A DNA stretch of 16,538 nucleotides from DASPXK01 sp035637315 (GCA_035637315.1 DASPXK010000431.1:1-16538), one strand, 5' to 3'; positions 6,304 through 13,103 are shown, counted from the stretch's first letter. Notes: generated from the letters alone by a model not told the origin. Translations and numbers: made by a program.

Positions 6304-7293
6304 ATGCCGCGGTCCGGCGGCGTAATGGTCGTGGCCGAGGCGGCCGAGGGCGGACTAGCGCCGATCAGCGCGGAGCTGGCCGCCGTCGGCCGCACGCTGG
6401 CAGACGAGCTGAGCCAACCGCTTTCGGCCGTGCTGCTTGGGAGCGGAGCCGCAGCGGCCGTCGAAGAGCTGGCGCGGCTCGGGCCGGATCGTGTCCTGGT
6501 CGCCGACGACCTTGGCCTGGCCGACTACCAGGCCGACGCTTACCTGGCCGTGCTGGCTCCGCTCGTGCGCGAGGAGGGGCCAGAGATCCTTCTGCTGGGC
6601 CAGACGCCGAGCATGCGCGAGCTGGCGCCCCGACTCGCATTCCGGCTCGGGACCGGCCTGACAACCGACTGCACCGCGCTCCGGATCGAGGATGGGGTCA
6701 TGGTCATGACGAAGCCGGTCTTCGGCGGCTCCGCGCTGTCCGAGCTGAGCATCCCCGAGGCGCGACCCCAAATAGCCACGGTTCGCGCGCGTGTGTTTCA
6801 ACCGGCCCCGCCCCGCCAGGACCGCCAGGCCGAAGTCCGGCATCTCGAAGTCAAGCTGGACGCGGTTCGGACCAGGGTACTGGAGACAGTCAGGGAGGCT
6901 GCCAGCTCTGGGCCGCGGCTCAAGGACGCCAAGGTTGTTGTCTCGGGCGGACGCGGCCTGGGCGGGCCTGAGAATTGGAATTATGTCGAGCAGCTTGCCG
7001 AGACGCTCGGCGCAGCGGTGGGCGCAACTCGAGCCGTGACCGACGCTGGCTGGGTCCCATCCGCGTTCCAGGTGGGCCTGACCGGCGTGACCATCAGTCC
7101 TGACCTGTACATCACGGTCGGCGTCTCAGGCGCGGTCCAGCACATCGCCGGATGTTCTGGCGCGCGCAACATCGTGGCGATAAACAAGGATCCTGACGCC
7201 AACATCTTCAAGCACGCGCGTTTCGGAGTTGTGGCCGACTACAAGCAGGTCGTCCCGGCCCTGACGCAGCGTATCAAGGAGCTGCGCGGATAG
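6304..7293 (+). CDS. etfA: Electron transfer flavoprotein alpha subunit
   Basis: The 329-residue EtfA binds the electron-carrying FAD in its C-terminal domain. ATG 6304 follows an AGGAGG Shine-Dalgarno (6293-6298) that overlaps the etfB stop, so translation is probably coupled. The FAD-binding half is well conserved: SGGRGLGGPENW, VGATRAVTDAGWVP, QVGLTGVTISPDLYI, GVSGAVQHIAGC and INKDPDANIFKHARFGVVADY. The N-terminal half is more divergent, as usual. There is no dehydrogenase, FixCX or ETF:quinone oxidoreductase gene nearby, so the electron donor and acceptor are encoded elsewhere. Confidence 0.95.
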   Translation: MPRSGGVMVVAEAAEGGLAPISAELAAVGRTLADELSQPLSAVLLGSGAAAAVEELARLGPDRVLVADDLGLADYQADAYLAVLAPLVREEGPEILLLGQTPSMRELAPRLAFRLGTGLTTDCTALRIEDGVMVMTKPVFGGSALSELSIPEARPQIATVRARVFQPAPPRQDRQAEVRHLEVKLDAVRTRVLETVREAASSGPRLKDAKVVVSGGRGLGGPENWNYVEQLAETLGAAVGATRAVTDAGWVPSAFQVGLTGVTISPDLYITVGVSGAVQHIAGCSGARNIVAINKDPDANIFKHARFGVVADYKQVVPALTQRIKELRG

Positions 7294-7613
7294 GCCCGTC
7301 CGCTTTTCAGCTCGTCCGAACGACTCGACGGGCGGCCTGGCTCCTGCTCGTCGTCATGCTGGCGGCCTGCGCCCGCGAGCCAGAGACGAAGCAGGTGCGT
7401 GGGCTTATCGTCAACGTGGCGGCGGCGTCAATCACGCAGCTCGAAGCGCTTGAGCTGCGGACCGACGACGGCCAACTCCTCCGCTTCCGAGTCGAGGGCG
7501 ACGTCGGGATCACGCCGAGCCACAGCCGCGAGCACATGGTCCTGGCCGAACCGGTGACGGTCACTTACCGCGATACCCCCGACGGTCGCCTGGCGCTCAG
7601 AGTCGACGACTGA
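7290..7613 (+). CDS. Small beta-rich lipoprotein, probable ATA start
   Basis: I know of no characterised function. The frame encodes a textbook lipoprotein signal: LVRTTRR, then WLLLVVMLAAC with the lipobox LAAC, followed by about 80 residues rich in beta-strand patterns, including LRFRVEGDVGI and PVTVTYRD. The first ordinary start, ATG 7356, falls inside the hydrophobic core and would destroy the signal. No ATG, GTG or TTG lies upstream in frame, but ATA 7290 overlaps the etfA stop (ATAG) and has AGGAG at 7277-7281, 8 nt before it; this gives 107 residues. The protein is probably exported and translated with etfBA. The family is secure as a lipoprotein; the exact start is inferred. Confidence 0.65.
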   Translation: MGPSAFQLVRTTRRAAWLLLVVMLAACAREPETKQVRGLIVNVAAASITQLEALELRTDDGQLLRFRVEGDVGITPSHSREHMVLAEPVTVTYRDTPDGRLALRVDD

Positions 7614-7624
7614 CGGGCCTAAAC

Positions 7625-7693
7625 TTACCGCGGAAGACGCAGAGAGGGGGCCATGTTTTCTTCCTTCTGCGGTCCCCCGCGTCCTCTGCGGTG
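7625..7693. repeat. Imperfect palindromic repeat between convergent genes (family D)
   Basis: The left arm (TTACCGCGGAAGACGCAGAG and following Gs, 7625-7650) faces the right arm (CCCCCGCGTCCTCTGCGGTGA, in the range 7674-7693) with several mismatches. A T-rich loop lies at 7655-7667. It sits between the small lipoprotein gene and the convergent thioredoxin-like gene and may act as a two-way terminator. 'accgcagaggacgcagag' repeats are common in environmental genomes. Confidence 0.65.
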
Positions 7694-7713
7694 AGAGGAG
7701 TCGTACCGCCCGG

Positions 7714-8610
7714 TCAGGCGATCGCCTGTAAGGCGGGCTCGAGCTCCTCGGGTGTCACGATCCCCTCGAAACGGTCAGCGATCAGGCTAGACCTATCCAC
7801 CAGGAAGACCCACGGCTCACTGGGCAGGTTCCACTCCGTGACGGCCGAGGCCAGGACCTGGTTGCGTGGGTCCTTGTAGATCTCCACGTGGATGAAGTTG
7901 GCCCGGCCGGCCCACTGATCGCTCAATTTCAAGACCACCCCGAGCGTTGGAGCGCACGTGGCGCTGACGCAGTAGCCGGGAGTGGCGAAGACGACGAGAC
8001 TCGGCCTGCCGTTCGCCAGCGCAGAGTCGAGGCTTTGGGCGTGGAGCGGACAGGGCGGGACGTTCGAGCAGATCTCGCTCGGGTCCTTCACGTCTCCAAA
8101 GGTCTCGGTCTTGCTCCGCGTGGCCGGCGTGCCGATCATTGGCGCATCGCCTTTCTCGCGCACCTCAAACAGCACCCGCGCGCTCTCCGGCGCGCCGCCC
8201 GGACGCGTCGCGGTCACCTCTACTCCCCATTGCCCGGGCGCGTCGAACTGGGCCGTCGCCACGTACATCCCCTTAGCCTCCAGGCCCACCCAGCGGAACG
8301 TGGCGTCGGCCTCGCTGCGCTTGGTAGCTTGTTGGCCGTTGATCTGAAAGAAGCCGAACCTTACCCGGGCGTCGGTAATTGGCCGATTGGCCTCGCCGAT
8401 CAAGCCCATCGCGAAGCGGTTGTGGCCCTTGACGATCTCCGAATTCGCGAGGACGGGGTTGAACGCGGCCCCAGGGGCCTCGGTCGCCTGAACGGCCGGC
8501 CCGGTCCCCGTCGGCGACTCACGCGTTGGCAGACAAGCGGAGGCAGCAAGGCCCAGCCCAAGCTGAGCGAGCAGCCCCAGCGCCTCGCGACGAGGAAGGC
8601 GGACCGACAT
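7714..8610 (-). CDS. Exported lipoprotein with C-terminal thioredoxin-like domain
   Basis: The 298-residue product starts at ATG (8610-8608), behind AGGA with a 7-nt gap; an ATG 21 nt further upstream overlaps a likely -10 box. The N-terminus has twin arginines (PRREALGLL, residues 6-14), a hydrophobic stretch and Cys26, so it is probably a Tat-exported lipoprotein. Residues of roughly 55-160 form an immunoglobulin-like or beta-sandwich region. The C-terminal third looks like a thioredoxin fold: VVFATPGYCVSATCAP with a C-x4-C pair, FIHVEIYKDP, then PSEPWVFLVDRS. Two more cysteines (ICSNVPPC) precede it. This resembles redox proteins known in Actinobacteria and Chloroflexota whose partners are unstudied. 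A disulfide or metal (Sco-like) role is possible. Confidence 0.75.
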   Translation of the reverse strand: MSVRLPRREALGLLAQLGLGLAASACLPTRESPTGTGPAVQATEAPGAAFNPVLANSEIVKGHNRFAMGLIGEANRPITDARVRFGFFQINGQQATKRSEADATFRWVGLEAKGMYVATAQFDAPGQWGVEVTATRPGGAPESARVLFEVREKGDAPMIGTPATRSKTETFGDVKDPSEICSNVPPCPLHAQSLDSALANGRPSLVVFATPGYCVSATCAPTLGVVLKLSDQWAGRANFIHVEIYKDPRNQVLASAVTEWNLPSEPWVFLVDRSSLIADRFEGIVTPEELEPALQAIA

Positions 8611-8626
8611 CACAGCTTCCTGCCAC

Positions 8627-8656
8627 ACCATAGGTGGACCATCGCCCTTCTCGCAA
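8627..8656 (-). promoter_or_regulatory. Candidate promoter for the thioredoxin-like lipoprotein
   Basis: On the minus strand TTGCGA (8656-8651) is followed after 18 bp by TATGGT (8632-8627). The start of transcription would lie just upstream of AGGA and ATG 8610, giving a leader of about 15 nt. The fit is moderate. Confidence 0.35.
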
Positions 8657-8681
8657 AGATTCTTCGGTACACTCAGCTGGG

Positions 8682-9011
8682 GTGACCAGTTTCAACGAGC
8701 AGGTCTACGCACTGGTCCGCCGCGTGCCGGCGGGGCGAGTCATGAGCTATGGCGCGATCGCCCATCTGCTCGGCTTCCCAGGCAAGGCTCGCGAGGTTGG
8801 CTGGGCTCTGCACGTTTGTCCGGACGACGTGCCGGCCCATCGCGTCGTCAATCGGCTTGGTGGGGTCTCGGGCGATTCAGCGGCCGGGGGCGCCCAGATC
8901 CGGCGTCTACTACTCGAGGAGGAAGGGGTCGACTTCGACAGCCGTGGCCGTTGCGACCTGGGCCGCTACCACTGGGAGCCGACCGCCCTCTGCCATCCTC
9001 AGAGGTTGTGA
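8682..9011 (+). CDS. Alkyltransferase-like protein (ATL), MGMT family without catalytic cysteine
   Basis: ATL proteins bind O6-alkylguanine in DNA and hand the lesion to nucleotide excision repair; they do not remove the alkyl group. GTG 8682 gives 109 residues, the usual ATL length. Conserved features are Tyr23 in MSYGAIAHLLG (base flipping), Arg37 in KAREVGWAL (the arginine finger) and the pocket VPAHRVVN. The alkyl-accepting Cys of MGMT (PCHRV) is Ala52, as in Thermus-type ATLs. The Shine-Dalgarno is poor, and a TACACT box at 8668-8673 could start transcription almost at the GTG, so a leaderless mRNA is possible. It diverges from the thioredoxin-like gene. Confidence 0.88.
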   Translation: MTSFNEQVYALVRRVPAGRVMSYGAIAHLLGFPGKAREVGWALHVCPDDVPAHRVVNRLGGVSGDSAAGGAQIRRLLLEEEGVDFDSRGRCDLGRYHWEPTALCHPQRL

Positions 9012-9017
9012 AGAAAT

Positions 9018-9085
9018 CGTAGGCGGGGGGCTTGTCCCCCCGCTCTTGCCCGGACAAACGGCGGGGGACAAGCCCCGCGCTACGA
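9018..9085. repeat. Palindromic repeat (family E)
   Basis: The left arm begins TCGTAGGCGGGGGGCTTGTC (9018-9037, extending to 9042). The right arm ends GGGGACAAGCCCCGCGCTACGA (9064-9085). They pair over about 24 nt with minor mismatches, around a loop of about 18 nt. It begins 7 nt after the ATL stop and probably serves as its transcription end as well as being a dispersed repeat. Confidence 0.8.
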
Positions 9086-9095
9086 CCATGCCCCC

Positions 9096-9180
9096 TTTGT
9101 CATTCTAAGCGAAGGATCTCACGGTGAGGAGCCTGAGATCCGTCGCGGAGTTTACCCTGAGCGACGAAGGGCTCAGGATG
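9096..9180. repeat. Palindromic repeat (family A, second copy)
   Basis: It contains TTTGTCATTCTAAGCGAAGG at its left end and CCCTGAGCGACGAAGGGCTC towards its right end, relatives of the element at 1178-1345, including the 'gggctcaggatg' edge that was tandemly amplified there. A perfect internal pair is GGATCTCA (9114-9121) and TGAGATCC (9134-9141). Confidence 0.7.
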
Positions 9181-9181
9181 C

Positions 9182-9484
9182 AGGCTCCGAGCTCTCGGTC
9201 ACCGATTTCTCACCGGTCGGACGTCTGGGGATAGGCGGCCTACCTCAAGCGCGGAGTATGCGCCACAGGGCGCTGAGCCGACAACTGAGCGCTGATTCCT
9301 CGCGGCGCCGCATGTTACAGTCAGATTACCGTCTGTCGGCGACTTGAAACCGGACCGCCGCCAGTTCGTTACGATGGGAGCGGCCAATTCCGCCACCGGC
9401 GTGGCCGGTCCCGGTGTCGCTGGTCAGCAGCGGAGCACGGGAACGCCCGCGTGACCCGAGCGCGCGACGGCATGGAGGGATGTC
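9182..9484. other. Non-coding stretch upstream of the glycoside hydrolase
   Basis: About 300 bp without a convincing gene on either strand; the short open frames here show no family features. It holds the possible ECF-type promoter at 9345-9371 and the GGAGGG ribosome-binding site at 9474-9479. Confidence 0.6.
9345..9371 (+). promoter_or_regulatory. Possible ECF-sigma promoter
   Basis: TGAAAC (9345-9350) and CGTTA (9367-9371) are separated by 16 bp. This matches the TGAAAC-N16-CGTA pattern known for SigW/SigE-like extracytoplasmic-function sigma factors. It would give a leader of about 105 nt before the secreted hydrolase at 9485. The motif is short and could be chance. Confidence 0.35.
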
Positions 9485-10633
9485 TTGAGGACATGGATGT
9501 TGGCGTGCGCGGGGGTGGCGACTGCCCTGGTTGGACTGGTTAGTTGGGCGCCCTCGTTAGCCGAGCCGGCAGCCGATCCGGCCCCGTACCGAGCCCGGAG
9601 TCCCGAGTACGGGATGAACGTGTTCATCTGGAACAACCCGGCGACTACCGAGCGCGACCTGAACAAGCTGGGCGCGGCGGGCTTCACCTGGCAGAAGAGC
9701 CTCTTTCAATGGCGCGAGATCGAGCCTGCCAAGGGCCAGTTCAACTGGAGTGAGTCCGATCGAGTCATCGGCGCGTCGCGCAAGGCCGACGTCAAAGTCA
9801 TCGCGCGCCTGGATTTTCAACCCTCCTGGTCGCGAGTTGATGGCGCCAACAATGGGCCGCCCGATAACTACCAGGACTTCGCCGACTTTGTGTATGCGCT
9901 CGTCAGCCGATACAGCAGCAGCTCGTCCATTGGACAGCTTCAGGCCATCGAAATCTGGAACGAGCCCAACCTGAACCGTGAATGGGGCATGGCGCCCATT
10001 AGCGCCGCCTCGGCTGCCGATTACGTGCGCCTCCTGAAGCTTTCGTACGAGGCAGCCAAGTCGGCCGACGGCGAGGTGACCGTGATCAGCGCCGGGCTCT
10101 CGCCGACTGGTTGGAGCGACGACACCGCACGCCCGGACGATCTCTACGTGCAATGGATGTACGACGCGGGCGCGAAGCCCTACTTCGACGTGCTCGGCGC
10201 TCACGGGCCCGGCTACAAGGCGCCGCCCAGCGTCAGCCCTGAGGAGGCGGAACAGAACCCGCTGTGGGGAGGCCACCGCTCGTTCACGTTCCGGCGCGTT
10301 GAGGACCTTCGACGCGTCATGGTCGCTAACGGCGATGCGGCCAAGCAGGTCTGGCTGCTGGAGTTTGGCTGGACGACGGACGAGGTCCATCCCTCGTATG
10401 CTTGGCACCGGGTGACGCCAGAGCAGCACGCCCAATATCTGCTCGACTCCTATAAGTGGGCGAATACCAACTGGACGCCCTGGATCGGCGTGATGACCCT
10501 CTGGAACTTGCCCGACCCGCGCTGGGGCCTCGACCGCGAGGAGCTGTGGTGGTCGGTGGCGAATCCCGACGGGTCCGACCGCCCCGCCCTGACCCGTCTC
10601 TCCGAGGCCCGCCGCTCGGGCGAGCTGCCCTGA
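9485..10633 (+). CDS. Secreted glycoside hydrolase, clan A TIM barrel (GH39/PslG-like)
   Basis: The 382-residue product probably cleaves beta-linked polysaccharide outside the cell. TTG 9485 follows GGAGGG (9474-9479, 5-nt gap). Residues 1-26 are a signal peptide (LACAGVATALVGLVSWAPSLA). The single catalytic domain begins YGMNVFIWNN, with WREIEPAKGQFNW (76-88) typical of clan A barrels, the acid/base Glu160 in EIWNEPNLN (strand 4) and the nucleophile Glu293 in LLEFGWTT (strand 7). There is no carbohydrate-binding module. The family is probably GH39-like or an unassigned relative of GH5/GH10; the substrate cannot be told. It may act on the cell's own exopolysaccharide, since a LysM protein and a cell-wall-type serine hydrolase lie downstream. 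Confidence 0.82.
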   Translation: MRTWMLACAGVATALVGLVSWAPSLAEPAADPAPYRARSPEYGMNVFIWNNPATTERDLNKLGAAGFTWQKSLFQWREIEPAKGQFNWSESDRVIGASRKADVKVIARLDFQPSWSRVDGANNGPPDNYQDFADFVYALVSRYSSSSSIGQLQAIEIWNEPNLNREWGMAPISAASAADYVRLLKLSYEAAKSADGEVTVISAGLSPTGWSDDTARPDDLYVQWMYDAGAKPYFDVLGAHGPGYKAPPSVSPEEAEQNPLWGGHRSFTFRRVEDLRRVMVANGDAAKQVWLLEFGWTTDEVHPSYAWHRVTPEQHAQYLLDSYKWANTNWTPWIGVMTLWNLPDPRWGLDREELWWSVANPDGSDRPALTRLSEARRSGELP

Positions 10634-10649
10634 GCATTCTGACCACCAA

Positions 10650-10735
10650 CCTGACCCCCGACCCCTTCCCTAAAGGGAAGGGGAGCCGGCTGACCCTGTC
10701 CCCCCTTCCCTTTAGGGAAGGGGGCTAGGGGGATA
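10650..10735. repeat. Double hairpin repeat (family F)
   Basis: Two perfect palindromes lie close together: CCCCTTCCCT-AA-AGGGAAGGGG (10662-10683) and CCCCCTTCCCT-TT-AGGGAAGGGGG (10701-10724). The flanks TGACCCCC (left) and CTAGGGGGATAGG (right) extend the symmetry, so the whole block is itself roughly an inverted repeat. It begins 17 nt after the glycoside hydrolase stop and probably ends its transcript. Confidence 0.85.
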
Positions 10736-10751
10736 GGTTCCTAGTCGGTGG

Positions 10752-10781
10752 TTGACAGCGGCGTTGCGCTGATGTTACAAA
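10752..10781 (+). promoter_or_regulatory. Promoter for the LysM protein
   Basis: A perfect -35, TTGACA (10752-10757), is followed after 18 bp by TACAAA (10776-10781), a four-of-six -10 match. Transcription would start near 10788. That leaves a 24-nt leader with a GAGG site before ATG 10812, which favours this start over GTG 10791. Confidence 0.55.
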
Positions 10782-10811
10782 CGCATCGCAGTGGCCAGGC
10801 TCGAGGCGCGG

Positions 10812-11393
10812 ATGCGGCCGTATCGTGTAACGGACGACGAGCTGGAAGAGGACGCCGCCGCCAGCTTCGCGCGCGTAGTGTCGATCAGTACAGCGCCAGG
10901 CGCGCGGTCTCAGCCGGGTGACGAGACCCGCTTATGTCGCGAGCCATGGACTCCACGCCCGGCCGACGAGTTTCCTATCCCCAGTCGACCCGAGCCACCG
11001 CCACCGGCACCCACACCGGTGCCCCGATTCACTCACACTCATCGCATGATGTTGTCGGCCTTCTTTGTGGTCTGCGGCGTAATGGTCGTCGGCATGGTCG
11101 GCTGGCGGCTGTGGGTCGGCGGACACGCTGAGAGCATGGCTCGACTCGGCTCGGCGGACAGCCGAACCACGGCCTCGATTGGCGCGCCCGAGCCCGCCGC
11201 GGGCCCGGCTCCGGGAACCGGGGCGATCACAACCGAGATCCGGGTGCTCGAGGCCAACTACATCGTTGCCCCAGGAGATACGCTCGCCACCCTTGCCCGA
11301 CGCCACGATACGAGCGTCGAAGCGCTCGCCTCGATCAACAACATCGAGAACCGCAATTCGCTGAGCGTCGGCCAACGCCTCATCATTCCCTGA
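10812..11393 (+). CDS. Single-pass membrane protein with C-terminal LysM domain
   Basis: The 193-residue product would sit in the membrane with its LysM domain outside, binding peptidoglycan or another GlcNAc polymer. ATG 10812 has GAGG at 10803-10806; an in-frame GTG 21 nt upstream lacks a ribosome site. Residues 1-75 are polar, ending in a Pro-rich stretch (RPEPPPPAPTPVPRF). One membrane segment follows at about 79-101 (MMLSAFFVVCGVMVVGMVGWRLWV), then an Ala/Gly/Pro linker. The LysM domain fills the last 45 residues (YIVAPGDTLATLARRH, then NNIENRNSLSVGQRLIIP). The long cytoplasmic N-terminal tail with several acidic residues is unassigned. Confidence 0.85.
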   Translation: MRPYRVTDDELEEDAAASFARVVSISTAPGARSQPGDETRLCREPWTPRPADEFPIPSRPEPPPPAPTPVPRFTHTHRMMLSAFFVVCGVMVVGMVGWRLWVGGHAESMARLGSADSRTTASIGAPEPAAGPAPGTGAITTEIRVLEANYIVAPGDTLATLARRHDTSVEALASINNIENRNSLSVGQRLIIP

Positions 11394-11469
11394 CCTCGCT
11401 CGCCGCCCGCGGCGATAGTCCATTCGTAATGAAGCGCGTTCGTGACGCCCGGCGCGTCCGAACGGCCGC

Positions 11470-11488
11470 TATACTGGCAGTCTGCCAG
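11470..11488 (+). promoter_or_regulatory. Candidate -10 box overlapping a small palindrome
   Basis: TATACT (11470-11475) is a good -10 match, and the palindrome CTGGCA-GTC-TGCCAG (11474-11488) overlaps its end, the layout of a repressor site. No -35 is visible at the usual distance. It would serve the serine hydrolase gene 75 nt downstream. Confidence 0.3.
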
Positions 11489-11562
11489 AGGGGCGCACCG
11501 CGCAGCTCAAGCGCGCTGACGCCCTTCGTTGCGCTCTAGCCCTTGGTCAGAGTGGAGGTCGT

Positions 11563-12558
11563 GTGCCTCAAAGCCCAGCCCCGCGCTCCCGGCCGCCGGC
11601 CTCGAGGTCCCCTCGAGGCCAGTCGCTGGTCGGCGCGATCGTGGCCTACGTCCTGGTGGGGACGTTCATCGGGGTGCTCGGCTGGAAGTTGGTGGAAACA
11701 GCCGCCGACACAAGGCGGCTGAGCACTTTTGAGCGGCCGGACGTCGCCACGGCCCAGCTGCCCACCGCCGCCACGGCGTATCGTGATGCTCAGCTTGCGG
11801 AGCTCCTGCAGCGACAGCTCCCGGCGATCGGAGCCGTTGGCTATTACGTCAAGAACCTGACGACGGGGGCCGAAGCGGAGGTCAATAGCGAGCGCGTGTT
11901 CCCGGCCGCTAGCCTCTACAAGCTACCGATCATGGTCGAAGTGATCCGCCAGGTACGGGTCCGCCGCTTGAGCATGGACCAGGAGGTTGTGATCGGCCGC
12001 GAGCACTGGGTGGCAGGATCGGGCGTACTCCAGGCACGGGTCGGAGAAAGCCTGTCGGTTCGCGAGCTGCTTCGGCTCCTCATCGTCGAGAGCGACAACA
12101 TCGCGGCCATGACCCTGCTCGACGTGGTCGGCCTGGAGAATGTGAACCAGACGATGCAGGGCATGGGGCTCCGGTCGACGCGTCTGATGGACTACCGGGC
12201 GCCCGGGGCCTACTCGGGCCCCGGCCCCTACACTACCACCCCGGCCGACATGGGCCTGCTGTTCGACGTCGTCGCGACAGGCAAACTGGTAGACACCAGC
12301 GGGTCGGAGGAGGCCCTGCGGCTGCTCGAGAAGAAGCAGGCCAACGAGTGGCTGAGCGAGGGCCTGCCGTGGTGGGCCAAGCTCGCGCACAAGTGGGGCG
12401 ACATACCCAGCGCGCGCCACGATGCTGGCGTGGTCTTCACTCCCCGCAGCCAGTACGTCGTCGTGGTGATGACCGAGGGACTGGACCTACAGCGCGCTTC
12501 CGACCAGATCCGGGACACCTCGCGCCTGGCCTTCAACTACTTCGAGGGCCCGCGCTGA
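11563..12558 (+). CDS. Membrane-anchored serine hydrolase of the beta-lactamase/PBP fold
   Basis: The 331-residue product starts at GTG 11563 behind GGAGG (11554-11558). A membrane anchor at about 21-40 (SLVGAIVAYVLVGTFIGVLG) leads to an extracellular class A-like domain. The active-site motifs are Ser117-x-x-Lys120 (AASLYKLP) and Ser177-Asp178-Asn179 (VESDN). The third motif, normally KTG, reads Lys277-Trp278-Gly279 (AHKWGD). I see no ExxLN motif that would give the deacylating glutamate of true class A beta-lactamases. It is therefore more likely a cell-wall peptidase or related esterase than a resistance enzyme. It lies 170 bp after the LysM protein in the same direction. Confidence 0.82.
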   Translation: MPQSPAPRSRPPASRSPRGQSLVGAIVAYVLVGTFIGVLGWKLVETAADTRRLSTFERPDVATAQLPTAATAYRDAQLAELLQRQLPAIGAVGYYVKNLTTGAEAEVNSERVFPAASLYKLPIMVEVIRQVRVRRLSMDQEVVIGREHWVAGSGVLQARVGESLSVRELLRLLIVESDNIAAMTLLDVVGLENVNQTMQGMGLRSTRLMDYRAPGAYSGPGPYTTTPADMGLLFDVVATGKLVDTSGSEEALRLLEKKQANEWLSEGLPWWAKLAHKWGDIPSARHDAGVVFTPRSQYVVVVMTEGLDLQRASDQIRDTSRLAFNYFEGPR

Positions 12559-12561
12559 GTC

Positions 12562-12597
12562 GACGACGCCCATCCACGACGGCCGATAGGCGTCGTC
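12562..12597. terminator. Stem-loop between convergent genes
   Basis: GACGACGCC (12562-12570) and GGCGTCGTC (12589-12597) pair perfectly around an 18-nt loop, between the stops of the serine hydrolase and the response regulator. There is no T-tract, so it may be a weak or Rho-assisted terminator. Confidence 0.4.
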
Positions 12598-12609
12598 CGC
12601 CGTCCGTAG

Positions 12610-13059
12610 TTAGACGTACGGGTTGCCGACTGTCGCCTCCACGACCGCCAGCACCTCGGCAACGTCGAACGGCTTGCCCAACAGGTACGCCAATTTCTTC
12701 CGATCGCCGGCCGGCAAGATCTGGGTGAAGGCGGAGATCACCACGATCGGGATCTCGCGCGTCACCGGGTCCGCCTTTAGGCTTTCGAGCACTTTGTGTC
12801 CATCCGCGCCGGGCAGGGCAAGATCGAGTGTGATCAGATCGGGATTGAGCTTACGCGCAAGCCGGATGGCCGACCGACCGTCATAGGCCGGCACGGCGCC
12901 GTACCCACGGTCCTGGAGCAGGGCAACCAACAGCTCGCTGACTGGCGTATCGTCCTCGACTACCAGGACGGTGCGCTTGGGCTCCTGTTCCGGCACGGGC
13001 GCCTGACCGGTCTCGCGGTGCTTATCCCGAAGATCGTCCAAGCGTAGCGGGATGCGCAT
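12610..13059 (-). CDS. Single-domain response regulator (CheY/Spo0F-like)
   Basis: The 149-residue product is one receiver domain after a charged N-terminal tail of about 29 residues. All phosphorylation residues are present: the acidic pair Asp36-Asp37 (VVEDD), the acceptor Asp79 (LITLDLALPG), Ser109 (VVISAF) and Lys129 (LLGKPFD). No output domain follows, so it would act by protein contact or as a phosphorelay step; no histidine kinase is nearby. The gene has its own promoter at 13075-13103, so close that the mRNA leader would be only about 8 nt. Confidence 0.9.
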   Translation of the reverse strand: MRIPLRLDDLRDKHRETGQAPVPEQEPKRTVLVVEDDTPVSELLVALLQDRGYGAVPAYDGRSAIRLARKLNPDLITLDLALPGADGHKVLESLKADPVTREIPIVVISAFTQILPAGDRKKLAYLLGKPFDVAEVLAVVEATVGNPYV

Positions 13060-13074
13060 GCGCTACCTACCCCC

Positions 13075-13103
13075 ATTATGGCATCGGTCCAACTGGCTGT
13101 AAA
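13075..13103 (-). promoter_or_regulatory. Promoter for the response regulator
   Basis: On the minus strand TTTACA (13103-13098) is followed after exactly 17 bp by CATAAT (13080-13075), each five of six against consensus. Only 15 nt separate the -10 box from the ATG at 13059. Confidence 0.6.

Noticed and set aside
7888..8685. 265-codon plus-strand frame opposite the thioredoxin-like gene
   Set aside because: It is an antisense shadow in high-GC DNA. Its peptide is rich in Arg and Gly with no motifs, while the minus strand has a clear signal peptide and domain.
9557..10435. 292-codon minus-strand frame opposite the glycoside hydrolase
   Set aside because: It is a shadow frame; the plus strand shows a signal peptide and both catalytic glutamates.
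11563..12558. Antibiotic-resistance beta-lactamase
   Set aside because: The KTG motif is altered and no deacylating glutamate is evident, so a resistance call is not supported.
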